This document shows positions 36,565 through 47,164 of a stretch of 64,000 bases of DNA, in pieces. The stretch comes from Micrasema longulum (lineage: Eukaryota > Arthropoda > Insecta > Trichoptera > Brachycentridae), in assembly GCA_022494885.1 (NCBI GenBank), contig JAGVSM010002646.1, forward strand, positions 45,123 to 109,122, written 5' to 3'. The notes beneath the pieces were generated by a model, which saw only the letters and a program-made list of their open reading frames with translations, did no database searches and had not been told where the DNA came from. Position numbers and translations under genes: made by a program. Positions within the stretch are counted from its first letter, which is position 1; every line of letters starts with the position of its first letter.

Positions 36565-36815
36565 ATATTTTTGTAAAGTTGCTTACTTTAGAAGATCGCC
36601 GTCTACTGTTGGACATGGGGGTGCTTCATGACATACTTAGTGGACGCCTTGATAGTCCGGCTCTTTTGTTGGAGTTATCATTAAATGTCCCCGGCTACCG
36701 CACCCGTCACACGTCGAGCTCTTTATTTCATCTGCCAGCAGTTCGTACGAACTATGCCCAGAACTCTCCACTTATACGTTTTGTTAGTGAATATAATTTG
36801 AACTTTCCCCTTATT
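36565..36815 (+). mobile_element. Jockey-group LINE C-terminal fragment
   Basis: One open frame reads LLTLEDRRLLLDMGVLHDIL, then SGRLDSPALL, HTSSSLFHLPAVRTNYAQNS and PLIRFVSEYN. This is the conserved end of Jockey/R1-group reverse transcriptases (RR..D...L...L.G.ID...LL ... F...RTNYG..SP). About 80 residues are intact without a stop, so it is younger than most LINE pieces here. It begins directly after the tail of a SINE-A copy. Confidence 0.8.
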
Positions 36816-36964
36816 GATCCATTTAATTGTAAAAAAATAACATTTAAAATGCGCGCCCAGGTCCCAAATGTAAAATAATATTTTTTTTTGAAAAAGGCAA
36901 TTTCTCAATTTCTCTAAAATTTTATTGTACACGCGGAAACATTGATTGCCACATTTTTAAATAT

Positions 36965-37212
36965 TTTTTTCCCTTCCCGCAGCCAATGGTGCAAAAGGCA
37001 TTACATTGTTACACCAATTGCAGCGTATTTTGATCATATTTGTTACATGAAGGGAATCAGTCTTACGCTTCAAGTACCAGTCCAGGAACTATGAAATATT
37101 CTATTGTGAAATCACCCTTTTAAATAAATATTTCATATCAACCTTGTCGGGAATCGAACCTGTGGCCTCTTTCATGGCAGGCTAACGCGTTGACCATTAC
37201 ACCACGAAGCCA
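36965..37212 (-). mobile_element. SINE-B, essentially full length
   Basis: On the minus strand: head gttggcttcgtggtgtaatg, gtcaacgcgttagcctgcca, B box ggttcgattcccgacaag, then gttgatatgaaatatttatt, tcctggactggtacttgaag, ataatgcctt-like tail and ccattggctgcgggaaggg. This copy links the separately found heads and tails into one family of about 250 bases. Confidence 0.9.
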
Positions 37213-37219
37213 ACTTGAT

Positions 37220-38860
37220 TTACACGACAGAGTAGATAATTGAAGGGTCATTTAATGAGAGTAATTTATTTAATGAACTTTTAACTTAAAAAATAAAACA
37301 AATTTTATTTAACATGAAACGGATATTATCATTTTAAATATTTTTTGTTGATTTAAGGATACTGTCGGTCAAATGTCCACCACGGCGCTGTTAAATCCAC
37401 GAGGTCTTATCTTCATCAGTTCTCTCATCAGATAAGCAAAGGAGCACAAACATTTTTACTACCCTGGCAACACTAACAAAATGTCAATTGAATTTTTTGT
37501 GAAAATCCGACAGATGGGAAAATAATTAAATTTTTAAGTAATGCACTTGCTACTTACACATATATTTGATACAGACACATACATTTGCTACTTACACATA
37601 AAATGTGGTCACATCCTGTTTCGTTAAAATCCTAGAAGTATTTCTACACTTTAAAACGACACAACACGGCATAGTTGAATCTTAATCAGGGGTTGCGTAC
37701 TGATCGAAGTCTTAATAGAAATTAATGGGTCAAAACGAAAAACTCTCTATCCTCCCGCGTATGCGGTTTCTGGACTGTTCTGAATTTTATTGTGTAACCA
37801 CATTTATAAAATTTAAATAAAACCAGCGAATTTCAAATGATTTTATTTGAGTTAACTCGTCCTTATTGTGTTTGAATTTTGGGTTCGAAATTTCTAAATA
37901 AAAAACAAAAATGACATCGAGGGGTTCCAAATTCTGAAAACACTGCTACGCGACGGCGACGCACTGGCCTGTCTCCACATACGTCATCCTCCCCCTTAAT
38001 TAGTTGCCTACAGTTTCTATAATTAAATAGCTATTTAATATTTATTTTTTTATTTATACATCAACGGTTCAAAGAACCTTTTACAAAAAATAATAATTTA
38101 CAGAAATAATCACAGCAGTGCACATTAAACATGTAGTACAAAGTATGAAATAATAGAAAAATTAAAACTAAAAAATTTAGTGAAGATATTATACAAAAAA
38201 CAAAAAGTAAAAAATAAACATAACATCTCTAAATAAAACATAACAATAACCATGAGAAAATCTTATGTTCTAAATATAAATATAACACAGTAAAGTTAAA
38301 AAAAACTAGATAATAATAATTTTAAAATAATACAAAATTAGTATTTTTAAAAATATAAGTTTTTTGAACAATAAAAAAAATAAATAAAAAAAAAACTTAA
38401 ATTAAATTAACCAAATAATATCTTTATTTAGTGAAATCATTATCATCAGCTGGTTGGAAGAAGTTGCCATTTGGCAATAAATCCACCAATGTACAATTTA
38501 AATTATGTCTTACATGTTAAATAAAGAAATAAAAATCACGTATTCCAAGATACAAAGTTAAATTAATATTATATTTAAAAATAAATCTATTTTTTTCTCT
38601 AATAAATTACGAGTGAGAATTTTTTTTAATTCATGAACAAAATTTGTTTTGAAAATATCGAATATTTGGTCTAATTCATTTCCATACCTATGTATTCTAA
38701 GTATAGGTGAGTGCATTTCGAAGTTGGTCCGTGAAATATACTTTTAATTACATTCAATACAAATTATAAAACGAACTGCCTCTCTGAACATGGGGATCTT
38801 GCTCCATGAGAGATAGAAATGTTACGTGTGAAAATGTTAACTTGTTGTTTTATAATTTGA
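37220..38860. other. Unassigned AT-rich sequence
   Basis: Includes a short match to the LINE 3' region at 37955-38030 and a TATTTATTTTTTTATTTAT start at 38040 followed by A-rich sequence, again suggestive of a reversed LINE end. No coding content. Confidence 0.45.
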
Positions 38861-38865
38861 AATAT

Positions 38866-39000
38866 CAGCCTCGTGGTGTAGTGTTCAGCGCGTTTGTCTA
38901 CCACGTAAGAGGTCTCGGGTTCAATTACCGACATAGTTGATATGAAATATTTATTTAAAAAGACCGATCATCTAGGGAAGCGAATAATGATAAAGATAAT
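38866..39000 (+). mobile_element. SINE-B, head and start of body
   Basis: cagcctcgtggtgtagtgtt, cagcgcgtttgtctaccacg, ggtctcgggttcaattaccg, then acatagttgatatgaaatat. Truncated after about 130 bases. Confidence 0.82.
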
Positions 39001-39054
39001 TTGAAAACAAAATTGTTAAACTTTTTTGATTGAAAAAAAAAACAAAAACATTTT

Positions 39055-39155
39055 TATTACTTTCCTCTATGCTCAGCTGAGAGACACTTACTAACAATTC
39101 AGGACTATAAAATCATTGGAGTGAATAGCAGGCTTTTGTATCCGGTCAACGTTGT
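39055..39155 (+). mobile_element. Fragment of the same LINE 3' region as 11430-11692
   Basis: The string ttcctctatgctcagctgag followed by aggactataa and gaatagcaggcttttgtatcc aligns with ttcctctatgcccagctgac and the following sequence at 11546-11620. It is diverged and short. Confidence 0.45.
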
Positions 39156-39964
39156 TCTTTTCCGGAAACGATTCAATTTACACAATGAGTTTTTCTGGGT
39201 TAGGATGGTGTGTGTCGTTATACTTATTCTGAAATTTCGGATCACATTACAACGTCCACCATCAAGGTGTATGCTACATGTGTGGATATATAATATCTCG
39301 TTATGCACATACTAATGATAAATAAATTATGTTCAATACTCGTTTATTTATCGTAGCTGCTCCAAATTTAACTAGCTCTGTCCCCATTAAGATATTTTTA
39401 ATACGAAATTTTGTGGCTTCAAAAAAATTTTTTAAAGCACTGTAAAATAAAACATTTGTCAGTGTGTAATAAAATTATGTTCTTTTAATTGTGTTCGTGT
39501 TATTATCGAATCAACATTTTTAATTGGTCTAATTTATTATGAAAATCTCTCTCCTTTTCTCATTATTGAAGCTTTATATTATTGTCTTGTTTGTATTTTG
39601 AAACACTTTTAACAGGTGAGTCAATTTTCATTGTATATTAAGTGGCAGTAAACGTACTTAATAACGTGTGTGTTGGCTGACCTTGTTGGAGCATCTTGGA
39701 TTATTCGTGCACTCTCTAGCTATCGAGGAAATACTTTTTGCACTTCTCTCTCACGTCACAACAGAATTAACGTCCAATGCTATACAAGGACAAAAGAGTC
39801 ACTAAAATCGACCAGTAAATCAAGTGGTCTAGATTTACAAACATCCTGAAAATAAACTGTTTTTTGGGAAACCTTGAGTTTTCATTTGTTCTTTTAGGTT
39901 CATTTTTTGTTTCTATAGTTCAAATATTTATACTGTGTATTTTTATTGTGTACGTGATGTAACG

Positions 39965-40095
39965 TAAAACTGGTGGAATCACGTATACCCACGCACAGGC
40001 TTTACTTGTGTGGGATATTTTTTTTATATTATTTTTACTGTTTAATATTTGTATGCAATGTTCTGTAAGAAACAAATTACAATAAATCTAAAAAT
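39965..40095 (+). mobile_element. LINE 3' end with conserved stem, second copy
   Basis: tacccacgcacaggctttac, ttgtgtgggatatttttttt, atattatttttactgtttaa matches the 28.5 kb copy along ~90 bases and ends in AAAATAAAAATTAAA-like sequence. Confidence 0.5.
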
Positions 40096-40204
40096 AAAAA
40101 TTAAAAAAAACAATGAACAATTTAAAACGCGATTAAATCACATAAAACTGCAGTCTATGACACGACGCAGATATCGGATTAACAAGCTGCATTTTGCATT
40201 ATGT

Positions 40205-40428
40205 TACAAAATCTATATATATTTTTAAAAGAAATAACCCGCTAAGCCTCTTTTTTGAGACTTGTCAGCAAGTGGGCTAAAGAGGATATGGAAAGAGGTA
40301 ATGAAAAATACACCACAACATCCAGACCTATTGAGAAAAAAATCAATCTTGGATTTTTTTCTTGCAACTGGCGGGAATCGAACCCGCGACGCCAGTTTCA
40401 ACTGCGCCACGGCGCCTGACATTTATAA
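40205..40428 (-). mobile_element. SINE-D copy with clear promoter boxes
   Basis: On the minus strand the head is ggcgccgtggcgcagttgaa, actggcgtcgcgggttcgat, tcccgccagttgc. The A box and B box are close to consensus but only about 20 bases apart, so the anticodon arm is missing and it is not a tRNA gene. The body (cctctttccatatcctcttt, agcccacttgctgacaagtc, agaggcttagcgggttattt) follows. Confidence 0.78.
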
Positions 40429-40429
40429 C

Positions 40430-42115
40430 AATAACATTTACAAAAAACACTTCGGGCGTCTAAACGGCTGTAGAAATATAAGAAAATAAAAATAATTTTA
40501 TTGAAAAGTGTATATTTGAAGCACTAACTTTGCAGTTATTCATAAGGTATATTTATTTATTTTTACAATATTCTCGGTACAAGTAGATTCAATATATAAT
40601 TTCGTACATACTATGGTATTTAGCTCAACGATAAAAAATAAAAAAAATAATCTAACAGTTAAAAAATATAAAAAATATACTTAAATAAACACAATATTAG
40701 AAAATACTAAATTAAACCTTGATAGTGAAGCTAGTATAATTTCAAAACCGGTTGAAAATCAAATAAATGTTAGGTGGTTAGAAATAAACTATTTATATTT
40801 TATAACAAAAATGTGTTCGTAATAAAAAATAAATATTTACTTACGGCCTAATCAGCGAAAAGCTTTGATTAATATGCCAAAACAGTTATCCAAGTCGTCA
40901 GTATTACCTTTCGAAGTGAGGCAAGAAACTTTATTCCTTGATTGATTAAGTGAAAAGTACTTCCGGTGGTCAGATCTGATCCAATTAATTTCTATAGTAC
41001 TCTATTATTCAAGACAAAACAATGCGGTTTGCTTTAGGAGCCAGCCACAAAGGGTGTTTTAGGTTTGTAATAGGTACTCTGTGATGGATTGAACACCGAA
41101 ATAAGGGATGCTAATGCAATGAATGACAATGCAATTTACGTCTGTCAATAGACAAATCAGTGCGTAATTGTTTTAATTAAGTCACAAACAGTTTAAATTA
41201 AACAATTATAATTTAAAGTGTTAAATTTTAAACAATTATTTTAATTAAATGAATTTGAAAACCTTATTCCAAAGCGGTTATTGTTTTCCAACATGTTTTA
41301 ATACGCGACATCCTTATGAGTGCGGGGTAGCAGTTATGATAATTCAATAGTTAAGATTCTGGAGGGGGGGAGGGAATAGCACCAGATTTTTTACCACCCT
41401 CCCGGATGTCAGATTTTCATCCCTTAATTTTAAATTAATTTTGTTTTTTTGGCTCGCAATTCCCCAAGCAAGCCACAGGTTGAAAAATAATGCGTTAAGA
41501 GTATTTAGTTAACATGATTGAGATTCGGAATTATAATACAAATTAAGTCGAAAGGACGTATTTTTTATTAAATAGTTTTAAATAATGACATATTTTTAAA
41601 AATATATTGTTTTTATAACAAAAAACCCACCGAATTGTGAAAAGAGTGGAAAATTAATTATTAAATCGAATACAATGTATCTTGATCATCTGTTAAAGAA
41701 AAAAGTTTATGCCAAACGCTTCGAGTGCTAGTGCAAAGACAATAAAATACATAAGTGAAAGCAATTTGTTTACTTATCTGAAAACCATTTAATAGACTGA
41801 GGGGTTTTCTATCAATTTCACTAGTATAAAAAAGAAATGCTTTTGTGTAAAACCAACTTAAAAACCAAATATTTTATTACAATCTTTCCAGGATTCGTGC
41901 CCGAGACCTCAAGCAAGGTTGGCGATTTATTATGCATGTGAAGTAATTTACTTAGACGATTCTTACCCATATCAAAAAAGGTTGCAAAAATCAAACAAAT
42001 AAAAAAAAAAAATTCTTTACGTCTTTAAAAAAGTATTCAAATAACGTAATCATAAAAACAAAAACTCCCCCCTGATACTGGCAAAGTCAAATACAGGCAA
42101 AAATACTTTTAAAAA
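40430..42115. other. Unassigned AT-rich sequence
   Basis: At 40550 a TTTATTTATTTTT start followed by A-rich sequence may be a reversed LINE tail. At 41882-41925 a faint reversed SINE-B-like B box occurs. Nothing else is supported. Confidence 0.45.
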
Positions 42116-42117
42116 AG

Positions 42118-42200
42118 GTAATAAGCCATGTGGATGCCTTGACTTCCATATTCCCTCATTTAAGGTATTCTCCATCCCTGTTGTAATTTGTTAAAAAAAA
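42118..42200 (+). repeat. Repeat R, short fragment
   Basis: It matches only the stretch ataagccatgtggatgcctt, gacttccatattccctca and ctccatccctgttgtaat of the R unit. Confidence 0.6.
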
Positions 42201-42229
42201 TAGTTGGATACTAAAACAGCTTGCCCACA

Positions 42230-42640
42230 ACATATTGTACACCACATCTAAGGACTTCAGTCTCCTCGGGGGTGCCAATTTAGAGGAAATATTAAACGAT
42301 AAAAGCTGCCTGAAGTTGCTTTTTACAATCTTTATGCGGGATGAAGGTTGTCCAAAGGCACCATTGGATTGAGTAAAAGAGAAAAAAAAAATTTTTCTAC
42401 CTGGGGTTTAATTGATTTGACATAATCAATTCACAAAAATAATTTCAAAACTTTTTGAAAAACTTGAAATTCTTTTTTTAAGCCCCCAAATCTCTATATC
42501 TGACAGGATAAAAAAAAGGGTCACTAATAGTAGTGAGACGTTCCTTTTGTTATTTATAGATATATGAAAAGGGAAAACACTACAGGACGTAATCAGAAAA
42601 AATATTTGGATATCCGCGGAAGCACATAAGAGAAATTAAT
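42230..42640 (+). repeat. Unidentified repeat U, member 1
   Basis: Blocks shared in order with 44500-44895 include agctgcctgaag, ttgatttgacataatcaatt (versus gatggacatgatcaattcgt), cttgaaattct, ccaaatctctatatctgaca, ggataa...agggtcac and aatatttggatatccgcgg. Origin unknown. Confidence 0.5.
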
Positions 42641-43569
42641 AAAATACATTTATTTTTTTTAAATACCATGACTTGATAAAACTGGGTAATCCAGGGATCA
42701 AAAATAACCCTAGGAAATGAATTGAGGAGAAAAATGAAGTTTATTCTCTCGAAAGGGGAAGATTCCAGTCGCAATAGCCAAGCATCAAGAAGAGCATTTA
42801 AAGACTTTTACTAGCCGATTGAGTCATTTCTTCAGTTGGGTGTAGACGAACGCCATCAATCACACGGGAATATTTTATTTTCAAATCTTAATTCATGAAA
42901 ATATTAAAACAATTGAACTGAACGACACTCATTTGAATATTAATTAAATACATACAAATCCACGTAGAAAACCAACAGCGATAGCCATAAATGAAATTAA
43001 TGTATTACGTATTTTTAATCACCATAAATTAATCAAAGTCCATCAATTTCCACCAAAAAGAATCCTCATGTATAAATTTATTCACAAACCAGGAAAAAAA
43101 TTACTTTTTTGTATTATTAAACACGGCAGTAAATGAAATAATTTACTCTCGATAGTAAATTCATATCGTCTTTTAAATATTTTTTAATTATTTTAACTGC
43201 AGATTCATGAAGGAATTCTGAATTCTGGGTTACTCGTACCCTTAGCTGTTTAAAACAGAAAGCAATTATCCCCAGTGTAACACGGTGCGAGTTAAAAGTG
43301 TGTGATTTTAATTGCGTTATAGTTTCATATAGGGTCTTTTTTGGAAACCCTTTGTTTTAGTAGATTGTATTTTATTATTCATCATTGCTAGTACGTAGCT
43401 AAGGGTTCTTTGCCCAAAATGGATGTAATTCCAAAATGTCACTGGGCGTAAAATTTATAACACCATCGCAAACCCCAAATATATAAAACGTACCCTACCT
43501 TTCTACATTTGTACGGTGTCTAAAAACTTAAAGGCATTAAACAATATTTTTAAATGCTGTAATAAATGA

Positions 43570-44026
43570 GACTATCGGAGTCTGATGTATGGGAACGAGG
43601 TATGGACTTGGAAAAACAGGGATGAAAGTAGGATAAATGCTTTTGAAATGCAATCTCTCGGGCAAAGGTGTGGTAAAACTATCTACGATAGATGCACAAA
43701 TGTCGAAATCCGTACATTATGTAAGGCTGAGACGAGCATTATCGACAAAATCAAGAAACGAGCACAGAACGAATGGACAGCGAAAGAACGGCTAGGAATA
43801 TTTACGATGCAAATGCTGATGGGTGCAGAAATAAAGGAAGACCGAGAAAGATATGGCACGACCAAATCCAACAAAAACTTGAGGATGGACATGTCAAAAG
43901 TTGGAATAATCGGCGCGCGTGCATGAGAAGATGTATGAATGTAGAGGAAGCGAGATCTGTATGCAAAGATAGAGTGATGTGGCGTTCTATCCTTTCTGCC
44001 TACATTTACGGGGAAACGGCGTGATG
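43570..44026 (+). mobile_element. LINE 3' fragment (Cys-Met tail domain family), best-preserved end
   Basis: This is a C-terminal reverse-transcriptase region. It begins LMYGNEVWTWKNRDESRINA and reaches SIIDKIKKRA in one frame, then shifts frame near 43760 and continues with KGRPRKIWHDQIQQKLEDG, NNRRACMRRCMNVEEARSVC and RVMWRSILSAY to a natural stop at 44024. One frameshift is the main damage. Nothing of the polymerase core is present, consistent with 5' truncation. Confidence 0.85.
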
Positions 44027-44325
44027 GTTTGTTATCGTTGTTGTTGTATTATTATTATTATCGGTCTGTCACTAAAAATTGGTAATTTTTTTTAGTGATC
44101 ACTTGTTACGTGATACCGTGTACGTATGGATTAGGTCAGTCCTCTTGTATGTAGCATTTATAGTTGAGTAGTATTGGTAAGCTATCTTGTTACTAGGGTA
44201 TATAAAGTAAGGTTTATACGGTAAGCCTGTCGGATTATATTTTATATGCTATAAGCTTCTAGCAAAAACTTTGCATATCTTTGTTAATTAAAACAACTTC
44301 GGATAAATAGTTACACGACTTGTAC

Positions 44326-44458
44326 CCGTATGCAGAGACAAACCGTAAGGTGAGGAAAGTACATTCTATTGTCTTCACCTTCGGATTATTTTCTGCATTT
44401 GAAATAAGAATGTTCTTTCCTCACCTTAAGTTTTGTCTCTGCATACGGGTATTAGACT
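44326..44458. mobile_element. Small hairpin MITE, ~47-bp arms
   Basis: The arms 44327-44373 and 44409-44456 are inverted repeats with few differences, beginning tacccgtatgcagagacaaa and including aaggtgaggaaag. The spacer is about 35 bases. It has no coding capacity and would fold into a nearly perfect hairpin. Confidence 0.8.
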
Positions 44459-44499
44459 CGGATATATGAGTAAGAACCTCAACAGCTTGCCAAAACAAA

Positions 44500-44895
44500 C
44501 AACAATTTGCTCGTTGTCAAACGAGGAAAGCTGCCCGAAGGAGCTCCCTGAAATCTGATAGCCTTAGCATATTTGTACTGAAAGAAAGTAATCTAGAAGT
44601 ACATTATATGTATTTCATTGGATTAAGAAAAGAAGGAAGTGAATTCTTCAATGACTGGGATTAAAATGATGGACATGATCAATTCGTCAAAATGATTACA
44701 AAATTTTGTCGAAGCCTTGAAATTATTTTTGGAAGCCACCAGATCTGTATATCCGACAAGACTTATAAAAGGGCCACCGATTGAAACGAAAAGCTCAATT
44801 CGGTAATCATAGAGAAGAAAAAAGGGACAAGACCACAGGATGTGTTCAGAAGATTGGTTAGGATATCCGCAGCAGCACGAAGGGGAGTCAACAAT
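44500..44895 (+). repeat. Unidentified repeat U, member 2
   Basis: This is the better-preserved copy. A stretch encodes FVKMITKFCRSLEIIFGSHQ, then ICISDKTYKRAT, and later VFRRLVRISAAARRGVNNI. Frames are not continuous. It looks like a decayed coding sequence of a repeated element without a recognisable family. Confidence 0.5.
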
Positions 44896-44914
44896 ATTAA
44901 AAACAAATCATTTT

Positions 44915-45055
44915 AACGATTTTTGTCAGAACACTAATTAAATCAAAATGCAAAACCAACCATACGCCTTCATCATAGTTGTTTTGCAAAATATATAACC
45001 AACACGCCGTGCGTTTTAATAAGCAACCCGTTCATGCACTGATTACACTGTGAAA
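44915..45055 (-). repeat. Second hammerhead-like repeat family, decayed copy
   Basis: On the minus strand it reads gtaatcagtgcatgaacggg, ggttatatattttgcaaaac, aactatgatgaaggcgtatg, then gtgttctgacaaaaatcg at the place where the intact family has gtcctgacgaagaga. The core is degraded. Confidence 0.55.
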
Positions 45056-45244
45056 ATAGTTTATGTTGTGGGAGAAATATTAGAGAAAAGAGAGTGAAGG
45101 GATGGAGGGAAGAAATTCGAGAGTGAATCAAAAGAGTGGAACCTCAGAATAGGAAGAAGTCAGCTGGAAGAGGTTCTAATAATCAGAATTCGATGCTGCC
45201 GTCAAGAATAAGTGTTTACATTTTGTTAAACTAACTGGTTTAAA

Positions 45245-45540
45245 AGGCATTAAAATTGAAAAATTATTTTCAAGCGTTTTTTATTAGGTAAAATGGTTCA
45301 GCTGGATAAATCTCATCCACATATTAAAGGTTTCAGCTCTTTTACTTCACAAAAGTCACACGCAGGTGGAAGAGTAAAGGAAATGTGGGTGTTTAAATAA
45401 AAGCAGAATGGTGAATGTTACCCAGTGTGTTAAGTGGCCAATTAAACCAGCCAATGACATGTCATAAGCCTTGTTAGTGCCTAGACTTCCATATACCCTT
45501 CTCAAAAATATTTTCCCTCTCTGTTGCAACAAACGTATAT
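45245..45540 (+). repeat. Repeat R, forward copy upstream of the pseudo-exon
   Basis: A near-complete half-to-full unit: aaaaattatttttcaagcg-like start, ggtttcagctcttttacttc, gcagaatggtgaatgttacc, aagtggccaattaaaccagc, ctagacttccatataccctt, ending ctctctgttgcaacaaa. It lies just upstream of the pseudo-exon, as another R copy does upstream of the live exon at 56671. Confidence 0.8.
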
Positions 45541-45600
45541 ATTTATTATAATAATAAAAATCATTTATAGTTTTATTCCACTTTTATTTTTTTTAAATTT

Positions 45601-45643
45601 ACCAGTGACCAGGTTTCGTCGTGACCGACATTGTCAGACTGGT
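45601..45643 (-). ncRNA. Hammerhead-ribozyme-like motif, left arm
   Basis: On the minus strand the same layout appears: ACCAGU, CUGACAA (core G8 changed to A), U, GUCG-GUCA-CGAC, GAAA intact, CCUG, GUC, ACUGGU. It has the opposite defect to the right-arm copy, so together the two arms imply an ancestral CUGANGA plus GAAA sequence. Confidence 0.6.
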
Positions 45644-45855
45644 GAGAGATTAAACAAATTTCTATGTTAAATACAAGTGCAAGCAGGCAGCATTTTATTA
45701 TATACATTCAAACAAAACTTACGTTCTTTTAATTGTTATTACCTTATACTTAAATGATTTTAATTTTAATTGTTTTATTAACAAAATTATATAAAATCAT
45801 GATTTGCAACCCCTGCTTGCACTTGTATATAACATAGAAATTTGTTTAGTCTCCA

Positions 45856-45898
45856 ACCAGTCTGAAGATGTCGGTCACGACAAAACCCGGTCACTGGT
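45856..45898 (+). ncRNA. Hammerhead-ribozyme-like motif, right arm
   Basis: In RNA order: ACCAGU (stem I, 5'), CUGAAGA (core CUGANGA intact), one extra U, stem II GUCG-GUCA-CGAC, then AAAA where GAAA is required, a tiny stem III (AC-CC-GU), the GUC cleavage triplet, and ACUGGU (stem I, 3'), which pairs perfectly with ACCAGU. The G12 change and extra nucleotide predict poor or no activity. The layout fits type I hammerheads with minimal stem III known from Penelope-like elements. Confidence 0.6.
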
Positions 45899-46065
45899 AA
45901 AAAATTTATAAAAAAATTATAAATAAAAGTGGAATAAAACTATAAAGTTTTTTTATTATAATAATTAAAATGCAGTTCCACCAAAAAATGTCAGTAGAAA
46001 AACTCAATGTTTATATTTATATCTCATTGGTGTTCTATACAAATGATTTTGAAATTTTTATTTTA

Positions 46066-46375
46066 GCTGATTATCGAAGTAACTAAAATGCACCCGTATG
46101 CGTACTTGGCTTTCTCTTATATTGAAATTCAAGACCTTGGAATTTAACAAATGTTAAAGAAAAGTTGAATCGCTGACACCATGAATAAGCCCAAAGCAAA
46201 CCCTGTCAATACAAAGCATACAAATGACCACGTGATTCAGAAGCGTCGAATCTCTAAAGAAGTTAAATATTTTTGGGTATATATATATATATTTTTCATA
46301 ATCTATAATTCTCCTTTAAACATAGATTTAGCTTTTGGAATAAAGATTGTTATTTTCCAATTTCTAAACTATTTA
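46066..46375 (+). pseudogene. Decayed copy of exon 2 of the 54.8-57.1 kb gene
   Basis: After an identical acceptor context (tttattttag) the sequence reads in the same frame as exon 2 at 56671, starting LIIEVTKM and retaining the blocks AYLAFSYIEIQDLGI and KRRISK. Two in-frame stops lie at the positions of a Gln codon and an Asp/Lys codon of the live copy. The furin-type motif has changed from RKRR to QKRR. Similarity fades after about 46345, and no transmembrane-coding part can be recognised. The ~50 bases of intron before the acceptor also match, so this came from DNA-level duplication and not from a processed transcript. No copy of exon 1 was found upstream. Confidence 0.75.
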
Positions 46376-46477
46376 TGATTTTTTTTTAAATTATTTAGTT
46401 TGACATCAAACTTGATTTTTTTACCAATAAACCCCGTATTCTGGCACTGAATTTAGCAGAATTTACTGACTTTTACA

Positions 46478-47162
46478 TGTCTACCCGACTCGAGAGTGAG
46501 CCGATGATGTTTGAAGTTTTTTTTTTTTTTTAAACTTCAAAATGAAAGTGGTATATAAAGGGGTCTAAAAAGGGTATAAAATTTAGGATTACATTGAACG
46601 TTAAAATTATTTTTTTAAATATTATAAACTACTTTTAGCCCTCAATCAAGGTTTGAAGTTAATCACTGTCTGAACATTTCGTTAATAATCTTTATTTAAA
46701 ATATATTTTTTTGTTGGTAAAGACATAACTTAATCACATTACAAATTCAAATACTTTTTAAAACTACCGAAATGAAAAAAGTTTACACTCCACGGAACTG
46801 ATTCTGTTGAGCGCCTGGTTAATATTAACGAAAACAATGGCTCATTAAAACAATGCTACCCATTTAATTCAAAACAAATAGCAACTCACGCCCTTAGGTG
46901 CTTATTTAATAAGGTTAATGCACACTATACAATTTGATTCGACAGATTTTCTTGCTGAAATACAAAATGACAGCCGGTTTAGCACAAAAAATCGATTTTT
47001 CCCAAAATGTCTAGCTCTGGTTGAGGGCCAAAAGTAGTATTGAATATTTTTTTTTGATATAATTTTTAATTTTGAGTAATCCAAGAGGCAATTTTTGAGA
47101 CTCTCTTCATTTCAAAAGTCTGAAAAAAAATTATCAGCCCACTCTAGTGCCCGTATCTTCTG
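46478..47162. mobile_element. Foldback/MITE-like element with ~170-bp inverted arms
   Basis: The left arm (46478-46655) and right arm (47015-47162) are imperfect inverted repeats. Matching blocks in order are cgactcgagagtgagccgat / cactagagtgggctgata, acttcaaaatgaaag / acttttgaaatgaag, ggattac / ggattac, and actacttttagccctcaatc / actacttttggccctcaacc, the last strongest. The ~360-base centre has no coding sign. It follows the pseudo-exon by about 100 bases. Confidence 0.7.
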
Positions 47163-47164
47163 TC

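Larger units (their letters stand above)
45543..45967. mobile_element. Foldback element with a hammerhead-like motif in each arm
   Basis: The arms 45543-45705 and 45797-45967 are inverted copies of ~160 bases, about 90% alike by eye, around a 90-base AT-rich centre. Each arm contains a hammerhead-like sequence. The element lies directly between repeat R (ends 45540) and sequence resembling the intron before the pseudo-exon. Flanking sequence aaaatgcagttccacc ... tcagtagaaaaact recurs at 3908-3950, so element edges may lie slightly outside the arms. Penelope-like or retrozyme origin is inference. Confidence 0.7.

Noticed and set aside
40365..40425. Possible tRNA gene on the minus strand
   Set aside because: A and B boxes are near consensus but only about 20 bases apart, leaving no room for an anticodon arm, and the body continues as the SINE-D repeat.
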